Shown here in pieces: positions 53,563 through 61,598 of a DNA stretch of 64,000 nucleotides. This DNA comes from JABCYV01 sp963696025 (GTDB taxonomy: Bacteria > Acidobacteriota > Terriglobia > Terriglobales > Acidobacteriaceae): NCBI GenBank assembly GCA_963696025.1, contig CAVOII010000010.1, forward strand, positions 682,001-746,000, given 5' to 3'. The notes below the pieces were generated by a model, which searched no databases, was not told where the DNA came from, and saw only the letters and a list, made by a program, of their open reading frames with translations. Within the stretch, counting starts at the first letter, position 1. The number at the start of each line of letters is the position of its first letter. Position numbers and translations under genes: made by a program.

Positions 53563-55647
53563 GTGATCAGTTCACTTCTGGAACGCAAGGTCGAAAAACG
53601 TCCTGACAGAGTGCGTCTGAAGGGACGCATACTGTTTCTCACCGAAGATCCAGAGCTCATTAGACGGCAGCTCGCAGGTGAAGACCTGCCTTGGGATACG
53701 AAAAATCCCGCCAGCAATCCCAAGCTGCGCGACGATATTTCGACGGACGAGATCACTCCCGCGCACATCTGTTTTTTCTTCGATGAGACCCTGGGAGAAT
53801 TTCCCTACACCGGCCTGAAGTGCGGCAACGAAACGCCTATCCAGCGCGGGGATGTTAAAAAGGGCGGGTTCGTGGCAGCCGTGAGTGGGAAGCGACGGGG
53901 CAAGGGATCAAGCCGCGAACAGTCTCCGTATGCGGAACTTTGTGCCGGGATAAAGATCGTGATCGCTGAGAACATCGAGCGTATCTACAAGCAGAACTGC
54001 CAGAATCTGGGTGTACTGACTTCGACCAATTTTTCTTTGATCGATAAGATTCGCGCAGGACAGGAGAGTCCCCTTTCCGAGTTCACTCAAGGTGAAGACG
54101 AAATCACGCGGCAAATCATCGAGCACGGCGGGCTGTTCAATTTCAATGTCGCCCGGATGCAAGGCAAGGTCTTTTTGCCGCCGCTTGATACCAAACCTCG
54201 TCCCATGACTCTGGCGGAGAAAATTTTCGCACGTCACATGGTTGGGCCAGGTGTAGGGGCGGGTGTCCCCATCCGCCAGGGCGAGCGCAGCTCGACTTCC
54301 GAGCAAGTTGGCGTTGACGCCGTTAAACCGGGCGATGCCGGCTTTGCCCGTACCGACCTGCGCTTCAGCCACGAATACGTCACCCCGATGGCGGCGATTT
54401 TCTTTGATCACTTGGTGGGGCGCGATGCGCCCGTGAACGATGCTTCGTCTGTCGTGTTCTTCCGCGACCATCTGACCTTTCTCGACGAAGTCCTCTCCGA
54501 GCAGAAGAGGAAGATGGGCCTGCTTGATTTAGCTACTCAGCTGAAACTGAAACAGGGGGACTTCGCCAAACAACGCGGCATCCGGTTGCACGGGGAGTTA
54601 ACCGACCGCAAAGGCTCGGAAGGTATCTGCCATTCTGTAGTTCTTGAAAGCTATGCCCTGCCGGGACAGTTAATTGTGGGATCCGATTCTCATACACCGC
54701 ATTCCGGGGCAATTGGATGCATCGCGTTCGGAATCGGCACGACGGATGTATTCAATTCCTGGATTACGAAAGACGTGCGCGTGCGCGTGCCGGAATCAGT
54801 GAAAGTAATCGTCCGAGGACGCAAGCATCCCAATGTGACCGCCAAAGATTTCATCCTGAAAATTCTGGCACTCGACTACGTGAGGACCGGCAAAGCGCTG
54901 GCTAAGGTTATCGAGTACGCCGGGGAGGCAATTGAAGAGCTGAGCGTCGACGAACGCGCCACCATGACCAACATGGCAGCGGAGATTGGTGGATTCACGG
55001 GCATTGTTGCGCCTGACAAGAAAGCGGTGGAGTTCCTCATGGAACGCCGCGGCATGGATCGTAAGAAAGCCGAAACAATGATCGAAGGTCTCACCAGCGA
55101 TTGTAACGCGCGGTACGCGCATGTGATTGAGCTGGATGCGTTCGAAATCACACCCATGGTCGCCACGCCTGGGGATCCCGGAAATGGCAAATATATCCGT
55201 GAGCTGAACACCCCCGTGCCGGTGGAGCTCGCGTACGGCGGCACTTGCACCGCGGGAAAAAACGAAGACATGGACATGTACGCGCAAGTGCTGGCGGATG
55301 CACTCAGGCATGGAAGGCGCGTGGCGGATTCGGTGCAGTTTTACATTCAATTCGGATCACAGGAGACTCGCGAATACTGCGTAGGCAAGGGCTATCTCGA
55401 TATTTTCCAGAAAGCCGGAGCGCACGTGATCGAACCCAGTTGCGGGGCATGCATCAACGCTGGGCCGGGCGTGACCACGCGGCCTGAGCAGGTGGTGATC
55501 AGCGCGCAAAACCGCAATTTCCCCGGACGTAGCGGCCCCGGACAGATGTATCTAGCTAGTCCTTTGACTGTTGCTGCCAGCGCGGTGGCAGGATACATCG
55601 TTGAGTATGAACCCAGCCAGGAGCGGGAGTTGGTGCAAACACGCTAG
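53563..55647 (+). CDS. aconitase-family hydratase with N-terminal swivel domain
   Basis: A 694-residue single-chain member of the aconitase superfamily, started by GTG. Unusually the swivel (LeuD-like) domain comes first (about 1-175, active-site GSSREQ at about 119-124), followed by the large catalytic domain (about 210-690). Iron-sulfur ligands are Cys386 (SHTPHSGAIGC), Cys627 and Cys630 (SCGAC). This order resembles AcnB, but the N-terminal HEAT-like domain of AcnB is missing. Candidate activities are aconitase, 2-methylisocitrate dehydratase, homoaconitase or isopropylmalate isomerase; the arrangement alone does not decide. No leu or TCA genes adjoin it. Confidence 0.85.
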   Translation: MISSLLERKVEKRPDRVRLKGRILFLTEDPELIRRQLAGEDLPWDTKNPASNPKLRDDISTDEITPAHICFFFDETLGEFPYTGLKCGNETPIQRGDVKKGGFVAAVSGKRRGKGSSREQSPYAELCAGIKIVIAENIERIYKQNCQNLGVLTSTNFSLIDKIRAGQESPLSEFTQGEDEITRQIIEHGGLFNFNVARMQGKVFLPPLDTKPRPMTLAEKIFARHMVGPGVGAGVPIRQGERSSTSEQVGVDAVKPGDAGFARTDLRFSHEYVTPMAAIFFDHLVGRDAPVNDASSVVFFRDHLTFLDEVLSEQKRKMGLLDLATQLKLKQGDFAKQRGIRLHGELTDRKGSEGICHSVVLESYALPGQLIVGSDSHTPHSGAIGCIAFGIGTTDVFNSWITKDVRVRVPESVKVIVRGRKHPNVTAKDFILKILALDYVRTGKALAKVIEYAGEAIEELSVDERATMTNMAAEIGGFTGIVAPDKKAVEFLMERRGMDRKKAETMIEGLTSDCNARYAHVIELDAFEITPMVATPGDPGNGKYIRELNTPVPVELAYGGTCTAGKNEDMDMYAQVLADALRHGRRVADSVQFYIQFGSQETREYCVGKGYLDIFQKAGAHVIEPSCGACINAGPGVTTRPEQVVISAQNRNFPGRSGPGQMYLASPLTVAASAVAGYIVEYEPSQERELVQTR

Positions 55648-55741
55648 TGTGATGCAAAAGCTCGGCTGATATCCAAGCGACTCATCCATACGTCCATTAG
55701 ATAGGTATTGACCCCTGCAATGCTTCGCTAAGGTGGGCCCG

Positions 55742-56614
55742 ATGAAGCGCAGAGAATTCCTTACACGTACAGCTTATGGCCTTGGAGCGGCATGGATCAC
55801 TGCCAAGGCGCCAAACCAACCTTCCTTGGCACTGACCAGTCTGCCGCGGAAGTTTAGCGCCTCAGATACGGTGGTAATCGGAAAGACCGGCATTAAGACC
55901 AGTCGGCTCGCCATGGGAACGGGCACGGTGGGCTCTGGACATCACTCTAACCAGACAGCGCTTGGGGTCAAAGGTCTTTCTGAATTGCTGCTCAACGGGT
56001 ATGACCACGGTTTGCGATTTTTCGACGCCGCGGATGCCTACGGAAGTCATCCCCACGTAGCGGAGGCTCTGAAGCATCTGCCTCGCGACCAAGTCACCGT
56101 CCTCACCAAGACCTGGGCCCGCGATGCCGCCTCAACTCGTACCGACCTTGACCGCTTTCGCCGAGAACTCGGAACCGACTACCTCGACATTTGCCTGACG
56201 CATTGTCTGACTGAAGGCGACTGGACCGAACGCTTCAAGGGGACGAAGGATGTTCTTTCGGAGGCGAAGGAAAAGGGTATCATCCGCACGCATGGATGTT
56301 CGTGCCACAGCATTGAGGCTTTGCGAGCGGCGGCCAAGTCTCCCTGGGTCGAAGTCGACTTGGCGCGGATCAACCCCATTGGGTCGCACATGGATGCCGG
56401 CCCAGAGACTGTTGTTGGCGTGCTCCGTGAAATGAAAGCGGCGGGAAAAGGTGTCATCGGAATGAAGATCCTGGGTCAGGGGGATATGCGGACGCGGCCG
56501 GACGAAGCTTTGAAGTACGCCTTGTCACTGGGAGTGCTCGATGCCCTTACCATTGGCGCGGAGAGCAGAACCGAGCAGGAAGACCTGATCCGTCGAATCT
56601 CCGTGGCCGCTTGA
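55742..56614 (+). CDS. aldo/keto reductase, Tat-exported
   Basis: A 290-residue AKR-family oxidoreductase. The N-terminus KRREFLTRT is a twin-arginine signal, so it folds with NADPH before export, an unusual setting for an AKR. The catalytic tetrad is Asp95, Tyr100, Lys123 and His154. TIM-barrel elements such as LDICLTHCL and the C-terminal GAESRTEQEDLI coenzyme-site region are present. The ATG at 55742 is preferred to the GTG at 55733 because the Arg pair follows it. Substrate unknown. It follows the aconitase by 94 bases. Confidence 0.85.
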   Translation: MKRREFLTRTAYGLGAAWITAKAPNQPSLALTSLPRKFSASDTVVIGKTGIKTSRLAMGTGTVGSGHHSNQTALGVKGLSELLLNGYDHGLRFFDAADAYGSHPHVAEALKHLPRDQVTVLTKTWARDAASTRTDLDRFRRELGTDYLDICLTHCLTEGDWTERFKGTKDVLSEAKEKGIIRTHGCSCHSIEALRAAAKSPWVEVDLARINPIGSHMDAGPETVVGVLREMKAAGKGVIGMKILGQGDMRTRPDEALKYALSLGVLDALTIGAESRTEQEDLIRRISVAA

Positions 56615-56641
56615 GCAGTTATCTTTGCGCAGTCTGCGAGG

Positions 56642-56703
56642 CCTTGGCGCTCTTTGCGCTTGAGTTCTTTTGACCGCAATGTTCGCAAAGAGAACCGCTA
56701 AGG
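56642..56703. repeat. intergenic palindrome, CTTTGCG family, copy 3
   Basis: Arms CCTTGGCGCTCTTTGCG (56642-56658) and CGCAAAGAGAACCGCTAAGG (56684-56703) pair with a 3-base bulge. CTTTGCGC units flank it. It resembles the copy at 706-777. Confidence 0.65.
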
Positions 56704-56774
56704 TCGCAAAGCAAAGCCGGACTTAGGACATCACCACCGGGGCATCGTCCTGTACGTCAGCGGCCCATTCTTGC

Positions 56775-56780
56775 TAGAAT
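56775..56780 (+). promoter_or_regulatory. -10-like element (TAGAAT) of the ferredoxin gene
   Basis: TAGAAT in the context GCTAGAAT lies 43 bases before the ATG, allowing a leader with a CAGGAGA ribosome-binding site. The -35 is weak. Confidence 0.35.
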
Positions 56781-56823
56781 TACCGGTTCTGGTAAGCTGG
56801 GAATATCAGGAGATACGGACCTT

Positions 56824-57084
56824 ATGACCTATGTGATCGCAGAACCCTGCATCGGGACGAAAGACACCGCTTGCGTCGACGCATGCCCGGTGGATTGCAT
56901 TCATCCCAAAAAGGATGAGCCCGCGCACGGTGAAGAAGAGATGCTCTACATCGATCCGGTGGAGTGCATCGACTGTGGCGCCTGCGTGCCAGTGTGCCCA
57001 GTGTCGGCCATCTTCGCGCTTGACGATCTGCCGGAGAAGTGGGCATCTTTCACCGAGCGCAACGCCAAGTATTATGGGCGGTAG
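56824..57084 (+). CDS. ferredoxin, 7Fe type
   Basis: An 86-residue electron carrier. Cysteines at 9, 17, 21, 25, 48, 51, 54 and 58 follow the pattern of Azotobacter-type 7Fe ferredoxins. The N-terminal group lacks the CxxC spacing (only Cys9, then Cys17), so a [3Fe-4S] cluster is expected there, with Cys21 joining Cys48, Cys51 and Cys54 in a [4Fe-4S] cluster. Cys25 would be free. AGGAGAT 10 bases before the ATG is the ribosome-binding site. The gene is monocistronic, with its own terminator. Confidence 0.92.
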   Translation: MTYVIAEPCIGTKDTACVDACPVDCIHPKKDEPAHGEEEMLYIDPVECIDCGACVPVCPVSAIFALDDLPEKWASFTERNAKYYGR

Positions 57085-57108
57085 ACCGGCTTTCAGCCTT
57101 CAGTTGTC

Positions 57109-57236
57109 AGCTATCAGCAGCCTTTTCTGAGCTTGTGGGAGACTCCAAGGCGCATGTCCGTGTTGGGGTGTGCGCCTTTTACATTCGGCTAAAAAGTCGC
57201 TGAAGGTTGAGAGTTGAAATCTGAGGGCTGATAGCT
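57109..57236. repeat. AGCTATCAGC/GCTGATAGCT inverted repeat around the ferredoxin terminator
   Basis: Perfect 10-base arms (57109-57118 and 57227-57236), each within longer imperfect TTTCAGC/GCTGAAG-rich sequence, enclose the terminator hairpin of the ferredoxin gene. Related sequence occurs near 22.24 kb. Confidence 0.7.
57147..57181 (+). terminator. terminator of the ferredoxin gene
   Basis: An 8-bp stem AAGGCGCA (57147-57154) with TGCGCCTT (57171-57178), a 16-base loop and TT after the stem, about 60 bases after the stop. Confidence 0.5.
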
Positions 57237-57299
57237 TGAGTCGACGCCTTTCCATCCTCCCACCGCTCCGTTACAATCAAAGATTATCTGCTGGCTTCC

Positions 57300-58043
57300 A
57301 TGGCACTGAAGGAGTCGGAAGCGATCGTCCTGCGCACGTATCCCTTGCGCGAGGCGGATTTGCTGGTCACGCTTTTCACGCGCCTTGAGGGAAAAGTTCG
57401 CGGAGTGGCGCGTTCGGCTAAGAAGTCCAAACGCCGGTTTGGCGGGGCGCTGGAGCCGCTGACTTACGTCCGCGCATTTTACGAAGACCGCGAGTGGCAG
57501 GAGTTGGCACGGTTGGATTCCTGCGAAGTGCTGGAATCGCCGCTGGCCACGGAAGTGGGTTATCCGCGCGCGGTGGCGCTGAGCCATGTGGTGGAATTGC
57601 TGGACGAGTTGTTGCCGGACCGCGAGGCCAACGACGCGGTATTTCGGCTGGTGCTTTCGGTGTTGGTTGGGTTGCGCGGATCCAATGTCTGGATGCCGAT
57701 CACGTACTTTGATCTCTGGATGACTCGGCTCATGGGCTACTTGCCGGAGCTTTCGGAGTGCACCGTGTGTGGCCGAACGCTGAATGGAAGCCGGGCATTT
57801 TTCCACGCTTTGGCGGACGGGTTGATGTGCGCGGAAGACAAGCGGTTGGCGTCGTCGGAGATGTCGAGCGACTCGCGGAAACTGGCCGCGTGCATGTTCC
57901 TCGCTCCAGTCGATAGTTTCGCTGGGACGCCTTGGCCAAAGATCCAGGGAGCCGATTTGCGAAAATTCTTGATCCAAGCGCTGCAGCGTCACATTGAAAA
58001 GAAACTGGTGACGGCCGCAATGCTGGAGAAAATTGACAGTTAG
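57300..58043 (+). CDS. recO: DNA repair protein RecO
   Basis: A 247-residue RecO that helps load RecA at gaps through the RecFOR route. The N-terminal OB fold starts SEAIVLRTYPLREADLLVTLF, and GKVRGVARSAKKSK (about 29-42) is the DNA-binding basic segment. The C-terminal helical part holds CTVCGRTLNG (about 154-163) and a later Cys in MCAED, part of the zinc site. A TACAAT lies 22 bases before the ATG. The stop codon TAG is inside an intergenic repeat. Confidence 0.92.
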   Translation: MALKESEAIVLRTYPLREADLLVTLFTRLEGKVRGVARSAKKSKRRFGGALEPLTYVRAFYEDREWQELARLDSCEVLESPLATEVGYPRAVALSHVVELLDELLPDREANDAVFRLVLSVLVGLRGSNVWMPITYFDLWMTRLMGYLPELSECTVCGRTLNGSRAFFHALADGLMCAEDKRLASSEMSSDSRKLAACMFLAPVDSFAGTPWPKIQGADLRKFLIQALQRHIEKKLVTAAMLEKIDS

Positions 58044-58140
58044 CATTTAGCACTTGGCATTTGGTCATGAGAGGTTCTCGGCGTCTATTGCGAAGGTCGG
58101 CTCGGACGGGTAAGAGCTAAATGCTGATTGCCAAATGCTA
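58040..58140. repeat. TTAGCATTT/AAATGCTAA inverted repeat between recO and glyQ
   Basis: Nine-base perfect outer arms (58040-58048 and 58132-58140) extended by imperfect TTAGC-x-CTTGGCATTTGG and TGCTGATTGCCAAATGCTAA sequence. The left arm provides the recO stop codon. Confidence 0.7.
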
Positions 58141-58168
58141 ATGCGCAGGTCGGACACGTAATCCAACC

Positions 58169-59203
58169 GTGAATCCACCCAAAACCAATCCGCCAACCTT
58201 CCAGGAGCTCATCCTCCGGCTGCAGACCTTCTGGGCGGAGCGCGGTTGCGTTGTGCAGCAGCCTTACGACGTCGAGGTCGGCGCGGGGACTATGGCGCCT
58301 GAAACCTTCCTGCGCGTGCTCGGACCGAATCCGTACAAAGTGGCGTATGTGCAGCCGTCTCGCCGGCCAGCCGATGGGCGCTATGGGGAGAATCCCAATC
58401 GGCTCTACAAGCACATGCAGCTGCAGGTCGTCCTGAAGCCGCCGCCGGATAATGTGCAGGAACTTTATCTCGAGTCGCTGGGTGCCATCGGCATTGATCT
58501 ACGCCAGCACGACCTCAAGTTCGAAGAGGACAACTGGGAGTCGCCGACACTGGGTGCATGGGGCATCGGCTGGCAGGTGATGCTCGATAGTCTGGAGGTT
58601 ACGCAGTTTACGTATTTCCAGCAGTGCGGCGGAGTCGATCTGGATCCCATCTCGGCCGAGCTGACCTACGGCCTCGAGCGTATCGCAGCGTTCTTGCAGG
58701 ATGTAGATTCAATCTATGACATCATCTGGGCGCGTGATCCTGAGACTGGCCGGGCGACGACCTACGGCGACGTGCGGCTGGCGGAAGAACTGCAGTTTTC
58801 GGTGTACAACTTTGAGGCCGCTGACGTCGAAAAAGCGTGGAGGCACTTCGAGCTGTGCGAGGCGGAATGCAAGAACCTGCTCGATGGATACGCCGCGCTG
58901 AGCAAAGAGAAGAGCGAAGCCGATGGTCATGCTCGAAACAAGAAGCGTTTTCCCTTGCTTGCTGCCTATGATCTTTGCCTGAAGTGCTCGCACCTGTTCA
59001 ACATCCTCGATGCCCGGGGCGCAATTTCGGTGACCGAGCGCGTGGGAGTCATCGCGCGCGTGCGAGCGCTAGCGGTGGGAATTGCGAAGGCCTACGTGGA
59101 TCAGCAGTCTGACAGGCCGTTGTGCGAGGAGAAAGAACAAAAAGAAAAAGAGGAGAAGTCCAGGCCGAAGAAGAAAATGGAAGTTGCACCCACAGCCTCA
59201 TGA
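58169..59203 (+). CDS. glyQ: glycyl-tRNA synthetase alpha subunit
   Basis: A 344-residue class II synthetase subunit, from a GTG start. The catalytic core is recognised by FQELILRLQTFWAERGCVVQQPYD (about 10-33), RRPADGRYGENPNRL (about 70-84), HDLKFEEDNWESPTLGAWGIGWQV and the FTYFQQCGG motif. It charges tRNA-Gly together with GlyS. It is about 40 residues longer than usual, because of a Lys/Glu-rich tail after about residue 305 (CEEKEQKEKEEKSRPKKKM). A repeat unit begins at its stop codon. Confidence 0.95.
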   Translation: MNPPKTNPPTFQELILRLQTFWAERGCVVQQPYDVEVGAGTMAPETFLRVLGPNPYKVAYVQPSRRPADGRYGENPNRLYKHMQLQVVLKPPPDNVQELYLESLGAIGIDLRQHDLKFEEDNWESPTLGAWGIGWQVMLDSLEVTQFTYFQQCGGVDLDPISAELTYGLERIAAFLQDVDSIYDIIWARDPETGRATTYGDVRLAEELQFSVYNFEAADVEKAWRHFELCEAECKNLLDGYAALSKEKSEADGHARNKKRFPLLAAYDLCLKCSHLFNILDARGAISVTERVGVIARVRALAVGIAKAYVDQQSDRPLCEEKEQKEKEEKSRPKKKMEVAPTAS

Positions 59204-59204
59204 T

Positions 59205-59354
59205 TTGTCATCCTGAACGAAGTGGGAACTTCGCGAAGCGAATTTCCCGCGCAGTCGTAAGGATCCTACAGCCGGCACATTCGCACGGAATAGGTTCCCT
59301 CGGCTCCGTTGCTCCGTTCGCAAGCGAACCGAGTAACTACGCTCGGGATGACAA
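59205..59354. repeat. intergenic palindrome, TTGTCATCCTGAA family, copy 2
   Basis: Arms TTGTCATCCTGAAC (59205-59218) and the inverted GCTCGGGATGACAA (59341-59354) match with few differences. Inner sequence contains GAACTTCGCGAAGC and TTCGCAAGCGAA hairpins. The whole glyQ-glyS spacer is this element and the tandem repeat at its right edge. Confidence 0.78.
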
Positions 59355-59399
59355 CAGAATATAGATGACAACAGAATATAGAGGATGACAACAAATATA
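59347..59399. repeat. 17-bp tandem repeat upstream of glyS
   Basis: The unit GATGACAACAGAATATA occurs twice without a gap (59347-59363, 59364-59380), then as a 16-base degenerate third copy from 59384. It lies 11-60 bases before the glyS ATG, where its copy number could alter spacing or expression. Confidence 0.85.
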
Positions 59400-59410
59400 G
59401 AGACTATTGA

Positions 59411-61588
59411 ATGCCAGATTTCTTACTAGAGATCGGTTGCGAAGAGATTCCGGCGCGGATGATTGATGCCGCATCGCTGGAACTGCGGGAACGCGTTCAC
59501 AAATTGCTGAACCGCGAACGTCTCTCGCCGACTGACACAATTTCGGGACTCGATACGCCGCGCCGCCTCGCGGTTCTCGCTTCCGGAATTCCAGCCGTGC
59601 AGCGGGACGTCACTGATCAAGTCACCGGGCCCTCCGTGAATGCGGCCTACAAGGATGGTCAGCCCACTGCGGCCGTGCAAGCTTTTGCCAGAAAAGCCGG
59701 CGTGGATGTCGCGCATCTGGAGCGGGTGATAACTGCGAAGGGCGAGTACCTGGCAGCCAAAGTAACCCGGAAAGGCCGAGCGGCACGCGAAGTCTTGAGC
59801 GAGATGCTTGCTAAAGAGATGGCATCGATTTATTGGCCGAAGAATATGTACTGGCGTAACCCTGCTGAGAAATTCGTGCGTCCGGTGCGTTGGTTAGTGG
59901 CCATGCTCGACGATGAAGTAGTTCCTCTCGAATTCGATGGAGTACGCGCTGGCAACCAGTCGCGCGGACATCGAATACTCGCCGATAACAAGGTGCAAGT
60001 TCCTCGTGCGGGTTCACGCTATGTGGAGGCCTTGCGACAAGCCAAGGTTCTGGGCCGTGGGGAGCGCGAGCAGCAAATCCGCAGGCAACTCGACGCGGCC
60101 ACTCGGACCATCCCCGAGGCGCATTGGCGAGAAGACAAGAATCTTTTGGATACGGTCGTCAATCTTACTGAGTTTCCGTCCATCATTCTTGGAAACTTCG
60201 ATCCAGAATTCCTTGAGCTGCCGCAGGAAGTTCTGGTCACGGTGATGCGTGATCATCAAAAATATTTTGCGATCGAGGATGGCCAACATAGGCTGCTGCC
60301 GCATTTTCTCGCTGTGCTGAACACCGACGGTGATCCGCAAGGCGTCATCCGTCATGGACATGAGCGGGTACTCCGCGCCCGTTTCAACGACGCACGTTTT
60401 TTCTGGCGGACCGACCAGAAGCACCCACTGCGCGAACGCGTGCGGTGGCTCAGGCAGGTTACTTTCCAGAAGGATCTGGGCAGTTACTATGACAAAGCGG
60501 TCCGGGTGCAGCGGCTCTGCAGTTGGTTGTCCGAAATCATCCGGCAGAGTGGGATGCCAATTCGTCCCGGCGTTATTCACAAAGCCGCATGTTTAGCGAA
60601 GACCGACCTGACTACCGAACTGGTGAAAGAGTTTACCGAACTGCAGGGAATTGTGGGCGGATTGTACGCTCGCGTGCAGGAACTCGATCCTGACCTCCCG
60701 GAAAACGCGCGGTTTGCAATTGCGGACGCCATTTACGATCATTACAAGCCGGAATCCATGGAAGACTCCGTGCCCCGGACAGTCGAGGCTGCGGTCCTCT
60801 CAATCGGCGATAAAGCTGACACTATAGCCGGAATGTTCGCGCTCGGACTGCAGCCCACGGGATCGAAAGATCCATTCGCTTTGCGGCGGCAGGCCAATGG
60901 GATTGTTAAGACGATTGCGGAACACAAGCTGCCGATCGGCCTGGCCCAGCTTTTTGTGGACGCGCGCGAAGCCTACCGCGACTCAACGGCAGAGCAAAAA
61001 TTCTCCTCGACGGTTCACTACACGAACGCCTTACGCAACTTCTTCCGCGAGCGTTTGGAGTTTTGTCTGAAGGACGCGCTCGGGTTCAGATATGACGTGG
61101 TGAATGCAGTATTAGCTGCCGATTCGGACGACGTGTTGGATGCGATCGCAAGGGCCAAGGCTGTTACAGCCCTTCTTCACATGCCTGACTTTCTAGCGAT
61201 TGCTGCGGCATGCAAACGTATGCGGAATATCCTGAGGCAGGCGGAGGAGAAGGGCATCAAGCCGGCATTGACGTTCGAGCATCTGCCTGAATCCTCGCAT
61301 GAAGAAAAGAATCTTGCAGCCTTTATGGAGGTCAATGCTGGGAGGATTGAAGCGCATCGGCTGAATAAAGAGTATGGTGATGCGTTGCTCCTGCTTTCGA
61401 CGGTGAGAGAGCAAGTCGACGGTTTCTTCGACAAAGTGATGGTCATGGTTGAGGATGAACGCATCCGAGCGAATCGGCTCGCGCTTTTGAGAACGCTGCT
61501 GAAGGAGTTCTCGACGATCGCGGACTTCTCCGAGATCGTGACGGAAGGCAAGGAATCCAAGGAATCTAAGGAATCTTGCAGACAATAA
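59411..61588 (+). CDS. glyS: glycyl-tRNA synthetase beta subunit
   Basis: A 725-residue tRNA-binding subunit. FLLEIGCEEIPARM at the N-terminus is diagnostic, followed by SGLDTPRRLAVL (about 46-57), the GRGEREQQI region, NFDPEFLELPQEVLVTVMRDHQKYF (about 257-281), the HD-like GYD region around 430-470 and a C-terminal DALR-like anticodon-binding domain. It is the full family length. The spacer after glyQ is a mosaic of repeats. The C-terminus carries KESKES direct repeats. Confidence 0.95.
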   Translation: MPDFLLEIGCEEIPARMIDAASLELRERVHKLLNRERLSPTDTISGLDTPRRLAVLASGIPAVQRDVTDQVTGPSVNAAYKDGQPTAAVQAFARKAGVDVAHLERVITAKGEYLAAKVTRKGRAAREVLSEMLAKEMASIYWPKNMYWRNPAEKFVRPVRWLVAMLDDEVVPLEFDGVRAGNQSRGHRILADNKVQVPRAGSRYVEALRQAKVLGRGEREQQIRRQLDAATRTIPEAHWREDKNLLDTVVNLTEFPSIILGNFDPEFLELPQEVLVTVMRDHQKYFAIEDGQHRLLPHFLAVLNTDGDPQGVIRHGHERVLRARFNDARFFWRTDQKHPLRERVRWLRQVTFQKDLGSYYDKAVRVQRLCSWLSEIIRQSGMPIRPGVIHKAACLAKTDLTTELVKEFTELQGIVGGLYARVQELDPDLPENARFAIADAIYDHYKPESMEDSVPRTVEAAVLSIGDKADTIAGMFALGLQPTGSKDPFALRRQANGIVKTIAEHKLPIGLAQLFVDAREAYRDSTAEQKFSSTVHYTNALRNFFRERLEFCLKDALGFRYDVVNAVLAADSDDVLDAIARAKAVTALLHMPDFLAIAAACKRMRNILRQAEEKGIKPALTFEHLPESSHEEKNLAAFMEVNAGRIEAHRLNKEYGDALLLLSTVREQVDGFFDKVMVMVEDERIRANRLALLRTLLKEFSTIADFSEIVTEGKESKESKESCRQ

Positions 61589-61598
61589 AGGACTGATT

